This document shows, one piece after another, positions 46,567 through 58,370 of a stretch of 64,000 nt of DNA (positions are counted from its first letter, which is position 1; each line of letters begins with the position of its first letter). The translations under genes were made by a program, and so were the position numbers. The notes under the pieces are model-generated. The model was not told the DNA's origin and searched no databases. It saw nothing but the letters and a program-made list of their open reading frames with translations. The stretch is taken from assembly GCA_003313425.1 (NCBI GenBank), contig NHZP01000050.1, forward strand, positions 186,001-250,000, in the 5' to 3' direction. Source of the DNA: Pseudopyrenochaeta lycopersici. Lineage: Eukaryota > Ascomycota > Dothideomycetes > Pleosporales > Pseudopyrenochaetaceae.

Positions 46567-46927
46567 GGCGTGAGTGTGGTACTGTTGTATGCACTGCCTG
46601 GAGGCGATGCACTAATAGCGAGAAAAGAGGAGACCTGGTGCGCCACGTATCTTGACGATCAGACTTGGGCGTGTTCGCTGCTGGTTTGTCCCATATATCG
46701 GCGCGCTGTGATTTGAAGCTCCAGCCTCATCTCGCGATGCTGCGCAGCTCAGCTTCGATTTAAACATGGTCTGTGCGACCAATCAAAGCGCGCCTCTCCC
46801 CCATCGGTGACCCAAAGGCCCTTCCAGCTGTGGCTGTGAGTCTTTCACTTTTAATTAATTATACTGCCGGCCCGCCTGTAGGTTATATTCATATTCCAAT
46901 TCTCTCGTCGCCCAGGTGACCCTCACC
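46567..46927. other. Divergent intergenic region
   Basis: 360 bases between LSM8 and the gene at 46928. No gene seen; likely shared promoter DNA. Confidence 0.4.
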
Positions 46928-48004
46928 ATGGCTTCAAACACCCCATCTCATGTGGATCCAGCTACTGTTCCGCTCTCTATTGAGCAGCCCAGCGACCTTT
47001 TTAGGCTGCCGCGAGAGCTGAGAGACAAAGTCTACCACTTCACCTTTTCAGCTCCTGGCTGCGCTCGTAGTGCGGATCTCGCAACTCCACTTCTCACGTG
47101 CCGGCAATTCTATGTTGAAGCCAGAGCCATTGCATTTTCAAGAATTGATTGGCGCATAAATTGGGACCAGATAATCGGCCCCTACTACAATGGCGAAGCT
47201 CTGTCATCCGATGGCGAGCCCTTGCTGGCAAATCTCTATGATCAGTTAGGGTCCCCTATTACATCCCAAAAGGAGTATATCAAATGGTCTACTCGCACCC
47301 CTCTCGACTTCACTCTTTCTCATCTTTGCGCTCGAGCAAATCTCAGTGACCAACATCGTGCGGCCCTGCGTTGTATAACCATTTCAAACTACTGGTACGA
47401 CTTTCCCCACGGCTATATAAGGTCTGCACAATTCACGCCCCACTCCCCGGATAATCCCCGTGCCGTGACCGAGTCCGGCATCTTGTATCACTTTCTCAAT
47501 GGCCTGCGCAATGACGTTGCAAGAGAAAGGCCGCTGGACTGCATCACCTTTGAGACTCACAGAACGATTGAATCTGTCGACGGATGGGACTGTGTGCCCT
47601 TTCCCGATATCCAACACAGCATTCGCCAGGAGTGGTCACCAAGTCTCGCCATGTTCTGGGGCAAGCAGCTTACCAAGAAGATTATCCTGCGAACCAGCGA
47701 CAGTCCTGATTTCTTGACCAAATATCGAACACGTCCAATTCACATCCACTCTACCACGTGGTACATGCGCCTTCCACTCACCAATCTACATTTCAACGAT
47801 TTCTACAACGTGTCTGTCACGACGAACACGCACAAACCCTATGGCTCCTCCAAAACTTTTGTCGTCCTCAAGGATGCTTTCAATTTCGACGGCGACAAGC
47901 ATCCCGATAAGTGGGTGTGGAAATTCATCAAGAATGCCGATTCGTCTCCTGCCGAGCCGGGCGACCAGTCGTTTGATTATGTTGAAATAACACATGCGAC
48001 ATGA
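46928..48004 (+). CDS. F-box-like fungal protein, 358 residues
   Basis: Single exon from the ATG at 46928 (caccATGgct). Near residues 24-55 is FRLPRELRDKVYHFTF followed by LLTCRQFYVEARAIAF, the common short F-box-like motif of fungal proteins whose rest is undescribed. The remaining 300 residues show a mixed fold with many aromatic residues. The F-box-like part may contact Skp1; target unknown. Confidence in the gene is high and in the function low. Confidence 0.7.
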   Translation: MASNTPSHVDPATVPLSIEQPSDLFRLPRELRDKVYHFTFSAPGCARSADLATPLLTCRQFYVEARAIAFSRIDWRINWDQIIGPYYNGEALSSDGEPLLANLYDQLGSPITSQKEYIKWSTRTPLDFTLSHLCARANLSDQHRAALRCITISNYWYDFPHGYIRSAQFTPHSPDNPRAVTESGILYHFLNGLRNDVARERPLDCITFETHRTIESVDGWDCVPFPDIQHSIRQEWSPSLAMFWGKQLTKKIILRTSDSPDFLTKYRTRPIHIHSTTWYMRLPLTNLHFNDFYNVSVTTNTHKPYGSSKTFVVLKDAFNFDGDKHPDKWVWKFIKNADSSPAEPGDQSFDYVEITHAT

Positions 48005-49502
48005 GTCTTAGTGCCAGTCTTTGATTACTTCATGCAAACACAACGCGTTGGGTTTCAGCGGCGACAATGAGTTTGATACTCACTTACTCGCATCTTCCAC
48101 CGAGCCCATTCTGCACACAAAAGCAACACGTTGGGTTTTAGATACTGGTGACAATGAGTCTGCTACTCGTCTCCTCCCATATCCCAAGAAAATCACTACC
48201 AGCATGGGTACGTCAAAACTGCCGCATCCATCACAAACTCGCACTAAGACCTCATTACAGAAATAGCAACCCAAACCTCAATCGTGAACGCAAACTGAAG
48301 ACCACCATTGTGCCAGCTGTCTTGAACTTCACGCCCTAGACGTTACTTCATATACAGACAGCTGCTCACGGTTATGGATTCTGTGGTGATTTCTTCAAGG
48401 CCTCGAAATTTCCATGCACGCGAAAGTTCCACCGGAAATTTTCTCACGAGAGCAATATTCTGTGGCCACCGCCACGTTAGCACAAATTGCTTCTTGGTAA
48501 ATCCACGGAAGATACTTCATTCTAAATTTAACATTATTGTCGACAACTAATGGAAGTATGTACTAAATGTTTCATTATTTACTGTTTTAAACAGCGCTAT
48601 CTAATATCTCACGTTTCAAAGTACAATATCGTATGCTGTAGTAGAAGAGTATTATCCCAGAACAGTATCTATCACATTGTTACTCTAGATGTAACACACG
48701 ACGAGTCATTTCCCGCATCAACATTGCAGAACAATTGAGCCACATGCCCGTTAAGACGAAGCCATGTCTCGGAAGTGCTTAAGAACTGGACGATTTATGC
48801 TTAGATGAGCTCGGTCTTTGCCCATCGATGCATAGCCATACGTAGCAATCGCCTGCAGTTGAACCACAGGTCTTTTCTTGTTGTGTATACTACAAGGACC
48901 AGCACACTCGATCACACAACTCTCTACTTAATCCCTCCTTCTATTTACTTGTTTTACGTAATGGTAGAAAACCAGGGTGAACATCTGTACTCCTAGGCCA
49001 CTCACACCAAGTGTTGCACTTCACCCGCCAAGGTCGTTAGCTACAAACAACCAGCATCCGGCAACTTGGACACTGCCCACGATACAATCAAACACTGCGC
49101 CTAGTATCAACGCATCTCGCTAAATTTACCGTCATGCCAAGCCTTGCTCTTCAGTGGCGCACTACCTGCAATTCTTTTTGGCCGCCTCGTGCTACCCCGC
49201 TGTGCACTGCCTCTTGACCTCTCTCGTGTTCGTCCCAATCCAGCTTTCAGCCACAAGGGCATCTGGCCTTCAGCTCACACGTGTGGAAATAGAGTGTTCT
49301 GGTTGGTAGATGGATTCTCATATCCCATGTGCCTACAGATACGTCGGACATGGCATGATGCATGCCGTAATGGTTGCTCGCGTGTCCAGCCTGATGCTGC
49401 GAACCTCTTCAAGGGCATAAATAAATCGGCGTACTTCGTGCATCATCTCGCAATCAAGGCCCCTCAGTGGGCTCTCTGTTGTTGAAAACCTGGCGACTCA
49501 AC
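48005..49502. other. Intergenic region with an imperfect tandem repeat
   Basis: 1.5 kb with no gene seen. The first 180 bases hold an imperfect tandem repeat (see separate entry). The region 48500-49000 is AT-rich. The frame of the next gene is open to 49467 but only via a GTG, so the real start is the ATG at 49503. Confidence 0.5.
48034..48177. repeat. Imperfect tandem repeat, period about 84 bp
   Basis: Copies at about 48034-48089 and 48113-48177 share AACRCGTTGGGTTTYAG and GACAATGAGT, in the same order. Just downstream of the F-box-like gene, probably in its 3' region. Confidence 0.5.
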
Positions 49503-51146
49503 ATGTTCATCAAGCATCGTTTGTTCGAGCCTTCGAGATTAGCGCTTGCCTTTGCACTTTGCTTTGTAACCGTCGCTGCAGATGGCGGCTTCAACAGGGA
49601 GATATGCCACCGAAAAGTTAAGTCTCTTCTTGAAAATGGCACGATTGCCATCAATGATACCGTTTTCTATCAAGGCGACGGACCAATCCCTATGTCAACG
49701 GCAGAGAATCCCGTTTTGACCCTTGATGGCTGCTACGAGATGTGTGGATCCAGTTTCGGTTGGAATAAAGACATTGGACCTCGACTTAGCACCTGGCTAA
49801 TACCAGTATTTTTACTGCTGAGCAATATGGAGGTCTCTCCGCTGGACAAAAGACGATATCTCATGATTTTACATCTGCTCGGCGATCCAATCGATTCATT
49901 ATGGTCTCTTCTGACAAAGCTGGAAGCCTGGTCGAGATGTCACCACCTAGCCCAGAGAGTTTGTAGGTCAAGAGACAAGATTAGAGTGCGGAACGTGGCC
50001 ACGGTTCTGGGCTGCATTGAAGATTTAGTCGGCTTTTACGACGACCCAGCTGCAGTGTTCACCGAAATCCAGATACAGTCGAAGGTCAACACCGGGGAAT
50101 TCAGATACCTCACCTCCCGCGCAGCACAGCAGCTGGCAGACAGCAGAACTGACGAACGACTTCGTACCATGCTTGCAACAACGCTTTACATCTACCAAAT
50201 CATCTCAGCTTTCGTCTCAACTATCGGCGGCGGCAACACCTCACCTCCTGGAGGCCGTATTGGTGTCACTATGTTCATGACTTGGATCATCCCTTCGATC
50301 CTACTCAGCAACGCCATTGGCGGCTTTACCTCCCGCCGAACATGCTACAACATTCTGGAAACTTTCATCGAAGATACGACTGGCCGAAAGGATGCATGGC
50401 TCGCTTTACAGCAAGCTGCTCCGAGCCTACAGCGCTATCAGACGGTTCACGACTATCTTGATACCCTTGCGTGGTCTGGTGCAATCTATTCATACCGGCC
50501 ATCGAAGACCATAGTGTTCTCCTCCGGTCGGCGTGACTCGAGTCACAGACTCCTTCTTTTCCTTGCTGCTATGCCTATCATCACGTCTTCGGTCATTGCG
50601 TCTATAATACTATGGAATACACCACCTATCGGTATCAATTGTCGCAATATTCTCATTTTCGTCATGGCTGGGCTTATGTTTCTCAGCACCGTATTCACCA
50701 GCGTTACAGCCTTTTTCTTTAAAGGCTCGCGACATTGGCATATCATGCTCGCAAAGGACACTCTAATTGCCGTCCCGTCAATTGTTCTCATCTTTCTTGC
50801 TTGTGCTGGTCGCTTCAACTCATGCTGGTGCTGGTCCGGCGTCTTCTCTTTAGGTGCAAAAGCTCGCGTTCCACTCAACGCCACACCTGAGTTCGTCAAG
50901 TACAACAAGACAACATATCCGATCCTGGTAGGGATATGTCTAACACTACAGGTTCTGGCGTTTGTGGGTATGATGTGGGTTGGGTGGAAGGGCTGGAACA
51001 TTATGAGGTGGAGTGAGGAGGAGAAAAAGGAGGAATGGAGAGCCTCGCGGCGGCCATTCAGCGGTGCTGCACCTGTCAGAACTACAAGCATGAAGGCAGC
51101 AACAGTTTTCACTGTGAAGGATATTCATGAAAGAGACATTGAGTGA
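49503..51146 (+). CDS. Secretory-pathway polytopic membrane protein, 547 residues
   Basis: Single exon. A signal peptide or first helix (RLALAFALCFVTVAADGG) is followed by a luminal segment with four Cys (residues about 32-85), a first membrane helix at about 90-108, a large soluble stretch to about 225, and then seven or so further hydrophobic segments up to residue 505. The tail is charged (WSEEEKKEEWRASRRPF). I do not recognise the family; it looks like a class of ascomycete orphans with Cys-rich ectodomain plus multi-pass C-terminus, which could be a receptor or transporter. No conserved motif supports either. Confidence 0.65.
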   Translation: MFIKHRLFEPSRLALAFALCFVTVAADGGFNREICHRKVKSLLENGTIAINDTVFYQGDGPIPMSTAENPVLTLDGCYEMCGSSFGWNKDIGPRLSTWLIPVFLLLSNMEVSPLDKRRYLMILHLLGDPIDSLWSLLTKLEAWSRCHHLAQRVCRSRDKIRVRNVATVLGCIEDLVGFYDDPAAVFTEIQIQSKVNTGEFRYLTSRAAQQLADSRTDERLRTMLATTLYIYQIISAFVSTIGGGNTSPPGGRIGVTMFMTWIIPSILLSNAIGGFTSRRTCYNILETFIEDTTGRKDAWLALQQAAPSLQRYQTVHDYLDTLAWSGAIYSYRPSKTIVFSSGRRDSSHRLLLFLAAMPIITSSVIASIILWNTPPIGINCRNILIFVMAGLMFLSTVFTSVTAFFFKGSRHWHIMLAKDTLIAVPSIVLIFLACAGRFNSCWCWSGVFSLGAKARVPLNATPEFVKYNKTTYPILVGICLTLQVLAFVGMMWVGWKGWNIMRWSEEEKKEEWRASRRPFSGAAPVRTTSMKAATVFTVKDIHERDIE

Positions 51147-51189
51147 TGTTCGTTTGTCAGTACTGGACTTAGGAGCAAAAATATAGAAA

Positions 51190-51690
51190 GTATAATTAAG
51201 CTGTCTTTGTGACACCAACCGCTTCAAGCAGTGCATAGCAAAGTAATTATCACCTTTAAAATACCTCTTCAATGGCTGGAATAGTGTAGTGGCCGGAAAA
51301 GTTGCCGTTAAATTGTAATATGTGCCTAGAAAGTCCGCAATATCTGGAAACCCTTCAGTTTTGAATTCCACATCGAATGATCTAGGCAATAGTCTTTCGA
51401 TGTTACTATATCGGTCAATTTAAGTCTCAACGCTTCGCGCGCATATCGCAATCCAAACACGCTCGCATGATCATTCCGAAAAAGGTTTACAACATACGTA
51501 TCGCCAAGCCAGTGTGTAACCACATCATCATATTTGCAACCATTCACAGCATGACACGAATTCCTGAACATTTCCGGGCAACCCTTGCGATCTTTAAGGT
51601 CCTTTTCTGCAGCCCTGTGTATCCACAAATCCGGTGAAACCACTCTAGCGGCTCGATCGTGCTGGATTGAGATATCTGGACCTGATAAGA
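51190..51690 (-). pseudogene. Possible frameshifted gene remnant
   Basis: On the minus strand a coding-like frame from about 51690 to 51410 (DLWIHRAAEKDLKDRKG, VTHWLGDTYVVNLFRN) stops making sense near 51400 and a second, in a different frame, continues (RSFDVEFKTEGFPDIADFLG, FPATTLFQPLKRYF). Spliced introns do not join them well; the interval between is only about 25 bases. A one-base shift near 51415 would restore the reading. I do not know the family. It could also be a misread of a short gene. Confidence 0.35.
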
Positions 51691-51796
51691 GTCATAGGGG
51701 TATTCATCATTTTAGTACACTGCTTATTTCCTTATAAGACTTACTTTTCGATTAAATAATTTTCTAATTGAAAACCGCCGTTCTATACTGCCCACA

Positions 51797-54124
51797 ATGG
51801 ATATTCACGATGTCACTAATGACTATGTACAGGCTCTGGAGAGCCAAAAAAATCTCTTGCAAAAGGCCAAAAGGCGCCAAGGCCAACGTCCTCACGATTG
51901 GAAACCTCGAGATGAGACATATATCCAATTCATGATGTTCATTATTCCAACCCATCAGCCAAAGATGGGATTCAAGTCTCACTCATCGTTCATCCCACCA
52001 GCATATCGGCCTTGCATCACACCTCTTTCCGAATTGACACCCATCAGAATCAGAGAGATGCAACTCGAGACGCACCATCGAGGCAACTACATTCTACTAC
52101 GAGTTATGACGCCGCCTAAACGGATGACAGGTATATTGATATTAGTTGAGGATGACAGGGGTGATATCATCCTGTTACAGATGTACCAACAGGAGGAAGA
52201 AGAGGGTCGCGCAGCAACTGATATCGTCAATGTGGGGACAGTCTTCATAGTCAAGGAGCCTTTCCTTAAAGTAATGGCTTCCGGCGATTACGGACTGCGT
52301 ATAGATCATCTCTCCGACTTCATCTCTATCGATAAGCAAGACCCTAGGAGACCTGAAGAATGGCGACCACGCATTCTTGATCTAGAAGTATCAGCTGAGT
52401 CGTTGAAACTCAAGGGAAATGCGGCAATGAAAGAAGGTAATTACTGGCACGCAATTTCACAGTAAGGATCGTCTCCCCGGCGACCGTGAAAGGTAATTAA
52501 AGACGCGTTACAGATACTCAGATGCGCTTTCTCGAAAGGCAACCTCGACCGAGGTCGACATTATAAAACGCAACAGATCCCTCGCATTTCTTAAAACCCA
52601 ACAATTTGACGCTGCACTCACTGACACCGGTTTCCCTAACTTTGGCTCGGACGCCACTGAGAAGGCATTATTTCGCGCAGCAGAAGCCTTATATTTCCTC
52701 GGTCGGTTTGGTGAATCCTGCAAAGTGCTTGAGAGGCTTAAAAACTCTTTTCCAAACAACAAGCAAGCTTTGGTTGTTTTCGATCGTGCTCATCGTCGAC
52801 GTGCAGAGCAAGATACTGGAGCCTACAACTTTAAGGCCATGCAAGCAGAGGCCCAAAAACTTCGACCACCGCGATTGGATCATGCAACTTACATTGGACC
52901 TGTAGAGATAAGATACACGGAAAAGAAGGGCCGCGGGTTGTTTGTTACCAGGGCTGTAAAGGCAGGGGATTTGCTTCTATGCGAAAAGGCCTTTAGTCAT
53001 GTTTGGGTAGATGAAAAGGAAGAAAACCACTCCGAAGTCACAATATTGATAAGTGTCGAGTCAAACCAAGCCTTCATGGGTGGTCAGGCTGATCTCATTA
53101 GAATTATTGTGCAGAAGCTCTTTCGAAACCCGTCTGTTGCTCGAGAATTTACCAGTCTGTTTCATGGAAACTACGAAGCAGTGGACATTCCTGCCGTCGA
53201 CGGGAGGCCTATAGTTGACTCGTACGCGTTTATCTCCGTACCCCAAATCATAACGTACTACTGACTGAAGGATCCAGATTCCTTGTGGAACGAATCATGT
53301 CCTTCAATGTCTTTGGATGTCCACTTTCCAGTTTGGTCACTCACAAAAATCTCTTAGCCAACGAGGACAAAACGCCTAGGGTGTATCATTCGTGCGGCAT
53401 CTGGGCACAGGCTTCATACATCAACCATAGCTGTTACAGCAATGCCCGTCGCTCTTTTATTGGAGACATGATGATTATTCGTGCAGCTAAGGACCTAGAG
53501 CCTGGGGAAGAGATTACATTCTGGTATCAGAGCCCAGATGGGCTGAGCTTCAAGGATCTCCGCAAGAAGCTCCAGGGCTGGGAATTCTCGTGCAACTGCA
53601 TCATGTGCCAAGACGCAGAGGCGACGAGCGGTTCCATTCATGCCAAAAGAAACACACTGTTGGGGAAATTGAAACGACTATGTGGTTCAAAGCCTACGTA
53701 TGGAATACAGACAAATCAATTTGAGCGCCTGCTCACAGCTCTCAATGATACCTACTCTCGACCAGCTAGCGAAGTGCCTCGCCTGTTACTTTGGGACCCT
53801 CAACTACTGCTAGCACGGGTCTACCATTCGCAGAACAACAGGATCAAATGCCTAGAGTCTATTAGCAAGGTTCTGATGGGATTAGGTTTCATCATTGTCG
53901 GTGCTGACCCGTCCCCTGTAAGTTTTGAAGTTGTGAAGTGGGGGTTAGTTATAGATCATCTGGTAGAAGCATTCATTCTCGCTCGGATTGCTTTTGAGGC
54001 GATCGGAGCATGGAAGGACTCGAAACAGGCTCAAGACTATGCGGTGGTTGCTTATAGCATCGTTGTTGGCGAAACTACATCATTCGAGTCAACATATGGT
54101 AGGGAGTGGAGCGAGTCGCCATGA
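51797..54124 (+). CDS. TPR- and SET-domain protein
   Basis: Exons 51797-52461, 52514-53221 and 53278-54124, 739 residues; both introns keep phase and have clear branch sites. Residues about 1-195 are an uncharacterised N-terminal part, about 195-290 tetratricopeptide-like helices (AESLKLKGNAAMKEGNYWHA), then a SET domain at about 300-550 with NHSC at 507-510, GEEITFWY at about 534-541 and a Cys-rich post-SET (CNCIMC). SET enzymes methylate lysines; in fungi SMYD-like TPR-SET proteins are frequent and mostly uncharacterised. The substrate is unknown. The gap to the minus-strand remnant upstream is only about 100 bases. Confidence 0.85.
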
Positions 54125-54264
54125 ATTGTTCTTCATGTCCAAGACGTTGCACCAAAAGAAGCAGACAGATATTCTTTATCGGTCATTTCTATAAAATGAT
54201 ACAAAGATACACTTCGCTAGATTGCTCCCTAGACAGTTCAAGTTTTGACAACCTGTGTCCAGCT

Positions 54265-56765
54265 TTACAATGCTAGAATCTCAGCCGCAGCCAAGATTGC
54301 TTTTGATGTTTTACTGACAAATTCTATAGCAAGAGTGAAATTACCCACAGACACCGCCTCTGTAATGCCTGGGAATGTAACAGGAGCGTAGCCAGTATCT
54401 ATTCCGGGAGCAAAGATGAGATGTTGGTAAAACTCTCTTCCAGGTAGTCCTCCTTGACTGACAAATCCGCGCGAAAAATCGCGCACCTTGTGGTTAAGCT
54501 CTTTAAGGAGAGTCGAATCGTTCCATATAGCCGATTTGCGCAGATTGTTGAAGTGCTGCGCAGACTGTTCAAAGGTGGTAATGGCTTCCTTGAGTGTTGT
54601 TAGATCGACAACCGCTGTTGCGTTTGAGGATAAAATGGTTTTCTCGAGTTCCTCAAAGTGTGCTCGCATCTCAGGTCCGTAATTCGACGGCTCCAAGGGC
54701 AGCGACTCATCATCGACCAAATGATATAGCATCAATGTTAGGTATTGACAGATTGACTTGTGCATCGAAAATTCTGGATCCACAAATGTCTTCATCCAGT
54801 GAAATGAATCGTAATTTGAGTGCGTATGGTAAATAGGATCGTCTGGCGCCCTAGTTGTGCCGATATCGATAGCAGAAAGTCCAACTCGGTGCAAGAAAGC
54901 AGTATAATCACTTTGGGCACCAAGATTGCCTATCTCACCGGCCTTTTCTTCCCAAACATCGTACAACGTTCGGCTTTTGCCTTGCGGCCAAATGACCTTC
55001 TTCGCGATAGATGTAGCGAGAGCGTGGAGGTCTGGGGTAGCAGAAAAGTCGGGTACAGTGCCAGCCACGCCAACGTCAATATTCAGGTATGTTATTGCCG
55101 CATTTTGGAGCCAAGGGGCATACTCCTCGACCCATTCTGTACTAGAGAAGCAGTCAAATTGTGTTCTCTCAGTCACGAAATGCTCTTTTTACCTTCCAAC
55201 CAGTCCATACTCTTCCGCGTCCCAGCTAGCGAGTACAATAGTTCGCTTTGGCCGCCATCCAGTCTGGAGGAGAGTACCAAAAGATTTCGCCAGCTCAATC
55301 AAGATTGCGGATCCGGAATGCGGGTCCGCTGTACATATTAGGTCTTTGGCGAAGTACTCATTTGTTGTGGAACTGACCTGCACCACCAATCATCCACGCA
55401 TCATGATGGTTCCCAACGACAACAACCTCGTCTTCGCTAGTACCATTGATAATTCCAATAGTGTTCGAAATCCAAGCAATCTTATCCTCCATAATGTTGC
55501 TCATGCTCAATTTGATACCACGTGTTGGGCCGGTGCTATAGTCTACCCCAGGAATTGCCCCAACCCAGTTGGCCCGACTGACATTTTTCGCGGCTATTCC
55601 ATGACCATTTAAAGCCTGGAGGAGGATCTGGGCTGTAGACCAAGATATAGGAAGTGAAGGTATGCTAGGCATTGTCTGTTTGTCCGTCCGTGGAGAATCC
55701 TTTTTCGATGGGTATCCAGGAGTTGTAGGATCCCCAGGATATGTACTCAGAAATGCCACACTGCCTCTCCTGTCGGAAACAAACATGTTGAGTCAGTACA
55801 AATATTCAATGTATTCAAAATATGACTCGTACTTACTGAATGCTGGTCGGATTTCTTGCGGGCCCACGAGGGTACGTAAGGCGACCGTTCGCCGCTGTCA
55901 TATTCTTGTCATCACCAGGATCAGTGAAAATTATGGCTCCAATCATTCCAAATTCTTGTGCATGCTTCACTTTCAGTCCACGAAATGGGCCTCCATGCTT
56001 TGTTAGCGCTATCTTGCCTACGAGGTTGATGCCCAAGGTTACTAGACGCTGAAAGTCCTTACGCTCCCCACGACCTGAGGGTCCGTTAGATACCATTTGC
56101 TTATAAGAATCTTTTGCATACCGACGTAAACATACTCTGCCGTCGCCGTACCTGAGAACGAGTAGCCATGGTAAGCAGGAACTCTATCAGCATAACTACA
56201 TGATGTCAGCGCACTACTCTATCTTCAATACAGAGCTGTGATAATTCCTATTACTTTGTAGTATCATCCAATTCAAGTATCTCCTCTTCCAAATTCAGTC
56301 TGTAGCTACTGCCGTTGCTGTACCCGAGGGCGAGAGAATGGGATACTGGATAATTCAAGAAGATATCTGATCAACGGTGAGCTGCAGCATCAAGTGGTCG
56401 ATGGTGGAGAACTCACGATATAAATCCAGTCTAGTTCTGAAACCATGTGTTGCCCACTTTTCTGCAGTCCATCGAGAAACTGCATCATTTTCGCCAGCCA
56501 CATTTCTTTTGTGGCCTGCTGGCCGTGATTAGTCTTTTCTTTGGGACTTTTTTGGGACAAAATACTTGCTGTAGTAATGGGACCATGATGATATAGAAGT
56601 ATTGTCAATAGAAGACGTTAATATTAATTCATTCCCGCTCAAAACTGGGAGGATTGCCGCAGTAGATGCATGTCGATGAACATGTCTATGATGCTTCCGA
56701 AACGCGTACTCTTTGTCGCATGCAATCACGCAGGTGGCAGCAATAACTATTGAAGTCAGCTTCAT
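54265..56765 (-). CDS. Secreted M28 peptidase (NAALADase/glutamate carboxypeptidase II-like)
   Basis: Eight exons (minus): 56570-56765, 56417-56518, 56255-56366, 56122-56195, 55837-56074, 55378-55769, 55193-55328, 54265-55141; 708 residues. An N-terminal hydrophobic signal ([15 protein letters not shown]) precedes the protease-associated region. Zinc and catalytic residues of M28B are visible: HHD in [12 protein letters not shown] in [10 protein letters not shown] in DAEEYG (408-413), and H in THSNYDSFH; then the dimerisation part. The first intron seems to be GC-AG (donor GCAAGT) because only this restores [15 protein letters not shown]. The enzyme should cleave C-terminal acidic residues from peptides outside the cell. 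I chose the ATG at 56765 because it gives the signal peptide. Confidence 0.88.
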
Positions 56766-57215
56766 GTCGTGGAATGTCAGGACCATGAAAACAGGGCCTT
56801 TTGCGTCTCTAGATTAATATAAGAGGCACAAGAGACAAAGACTTCCCTAAGTATGATGATCATAATATTACCCAATGACGAGGTTAGCGAGGAATGATCC
56901 TGGTTATTGTACTTTGCGTACCACAATGACGGATACCGGCAGAAACCGGCAGTCACAACCTCCCCCACAAAATTACTTCAAATCGAGAAATAATGTAGTA
57001 TATCCCACAAGGTTGTTTAATCTGATGTCAAACCATATTGCTTTTTTGGCTGAATTGGAAACTACTCTGGCTTGGCAATGATGTGTTCACAATGAAATCA
57101 TATTGGAGCTTGATTCTGACAAATGCTATTTTATGCAGTGTATCGATCCTAAACACACTCTCTTCTGTAATGACTGAATCTTTAATATCAATTGATGCGA
57201 TGACACAACTTCGAC
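56766..57215. other. Short intergenic region
   Basis: 450 bases between the peptidase start and the 3' end of the oxygenase gene. AT-rich. No gene seen. Confidence 0.4.
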
Positions 57216-58370
57216 CTAGCGCACTTCTACCGTGGTCATTTCGACAGCCGGATTTTGAATTCGGCTCGCAGGCACAGAATTTGGTTCCAGGGGTCTGTAA
57301 ACATCTGTCTCGTCTTCCTTCATTCCTCCTAGCAACAAGGAACTTGGAGCCTTGGCTTGGTCCATCGGTGAAGCAATGAAGGCCATGAATTTCTCATCGT
57401 GCCATTGACGGGAGGTGACGTACCTACCCTCACTATCCTGAAACATGGTCTCATCTTCAGCTCGAAGGAAGTACGCTACTGAGTAACGGTGCGCACTGTA
57501 ATCATATGGTACAACTCGGTGAATGCACGACTGGAAAGTGTGCCCACTTGCGAATCGAAGAGAGTCACCGACATTGATGATAGCAGTGCCCTTCTTGGGC
57601 TCGACGAAACCGAACTCCTTGGTGCCTGGTGGACGAATCTGTAGACCCCACTCCTCGGTGAAAAGCACCGTAAGCGAACTAATATCGGTATGCTTCTGGT
57701 GTCCAACGTTATGGTCCTTGGCAGGGTGGGAAGGTATGTAATGCATCATGGCCAGGGTGCTTGTAGAGGGCCGATGGTTGCGGTGCAGGTTTTCAAATCG
57801 CGTGGAGCCTGTGAGATTGGATGCTGTGGACAGTGCCGCTAAGATGGCCTTAGAGATGATATTGTTTCCCGAAATGGCGTTTTCAAGGACCTTCAAGTCT
57901 GAGCTGTTCTTGATATTACGGGGAATGTGGGGCGATTCCCGTTGAATCTCGTCACGAGAGACCTTTACCATCTCATAACCGTCCCTTGTGTCTTCAAGCA
58001 CACCATTTCGGGAGCCTACTGGCTCGTAACTCAATCTTGTAAGCACTCTTGAAGATACCATAGTGCGTCTGGAAGCTTACCCAAGATGTGGAGATATGAG
58101 TCCGTACTCGTTCTTGACTTCAATGGGCGCATCAAAGAAACGGTGCATGAGCTTCAGCAATGCCTGATGATCGTCGAGGAACCTGCGTCCATCGACATTC
58201 TCCAGATTGAGATAAAAAAACCCTTCCGTCTGGCAGCAACGAAGGAGCTTCTCCAATTCATCTGGCTCTTGCGAAAGCAAAGCCGAGAAGTCGACTGTTT
58301 GCATAGGGTAGACAGGAACTTGAACTCCATTCCACTCCACTCTCCGAATGTCATCGGTCGAGCCAGCCAT
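57216..58370 (-). CDS. Fe(II)/2-oxoglutarate-dependent oxygenase (isopenicillin-N-synthase-like)
   Basis: Exons (minus) 58081-58370 and 57216-58035, 369 residues. The 45-bp intron 58036-58080 (GTAAGC...ACAAG) is short and its acceptor could be elsewhere by a few bases; the reading frame before and after is firm. The N-terminal part (FSALLSQEPDELEKLL, CCQTEGFFYLNL) is the DIOX_N-like segment; the core has the iron ligands H212 and D214 (QKHTD) and H269, and R280 for 2-oxoglutarate (HRVVPYD, HRYSVAYF). Similar enzymes hydroxylate, desaturate or cyclise small molecules. It lies 1.4 kb from, and on the same strand as, an isocyanide synthase gene, so it may tailor that product. Confidence 0.85.
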
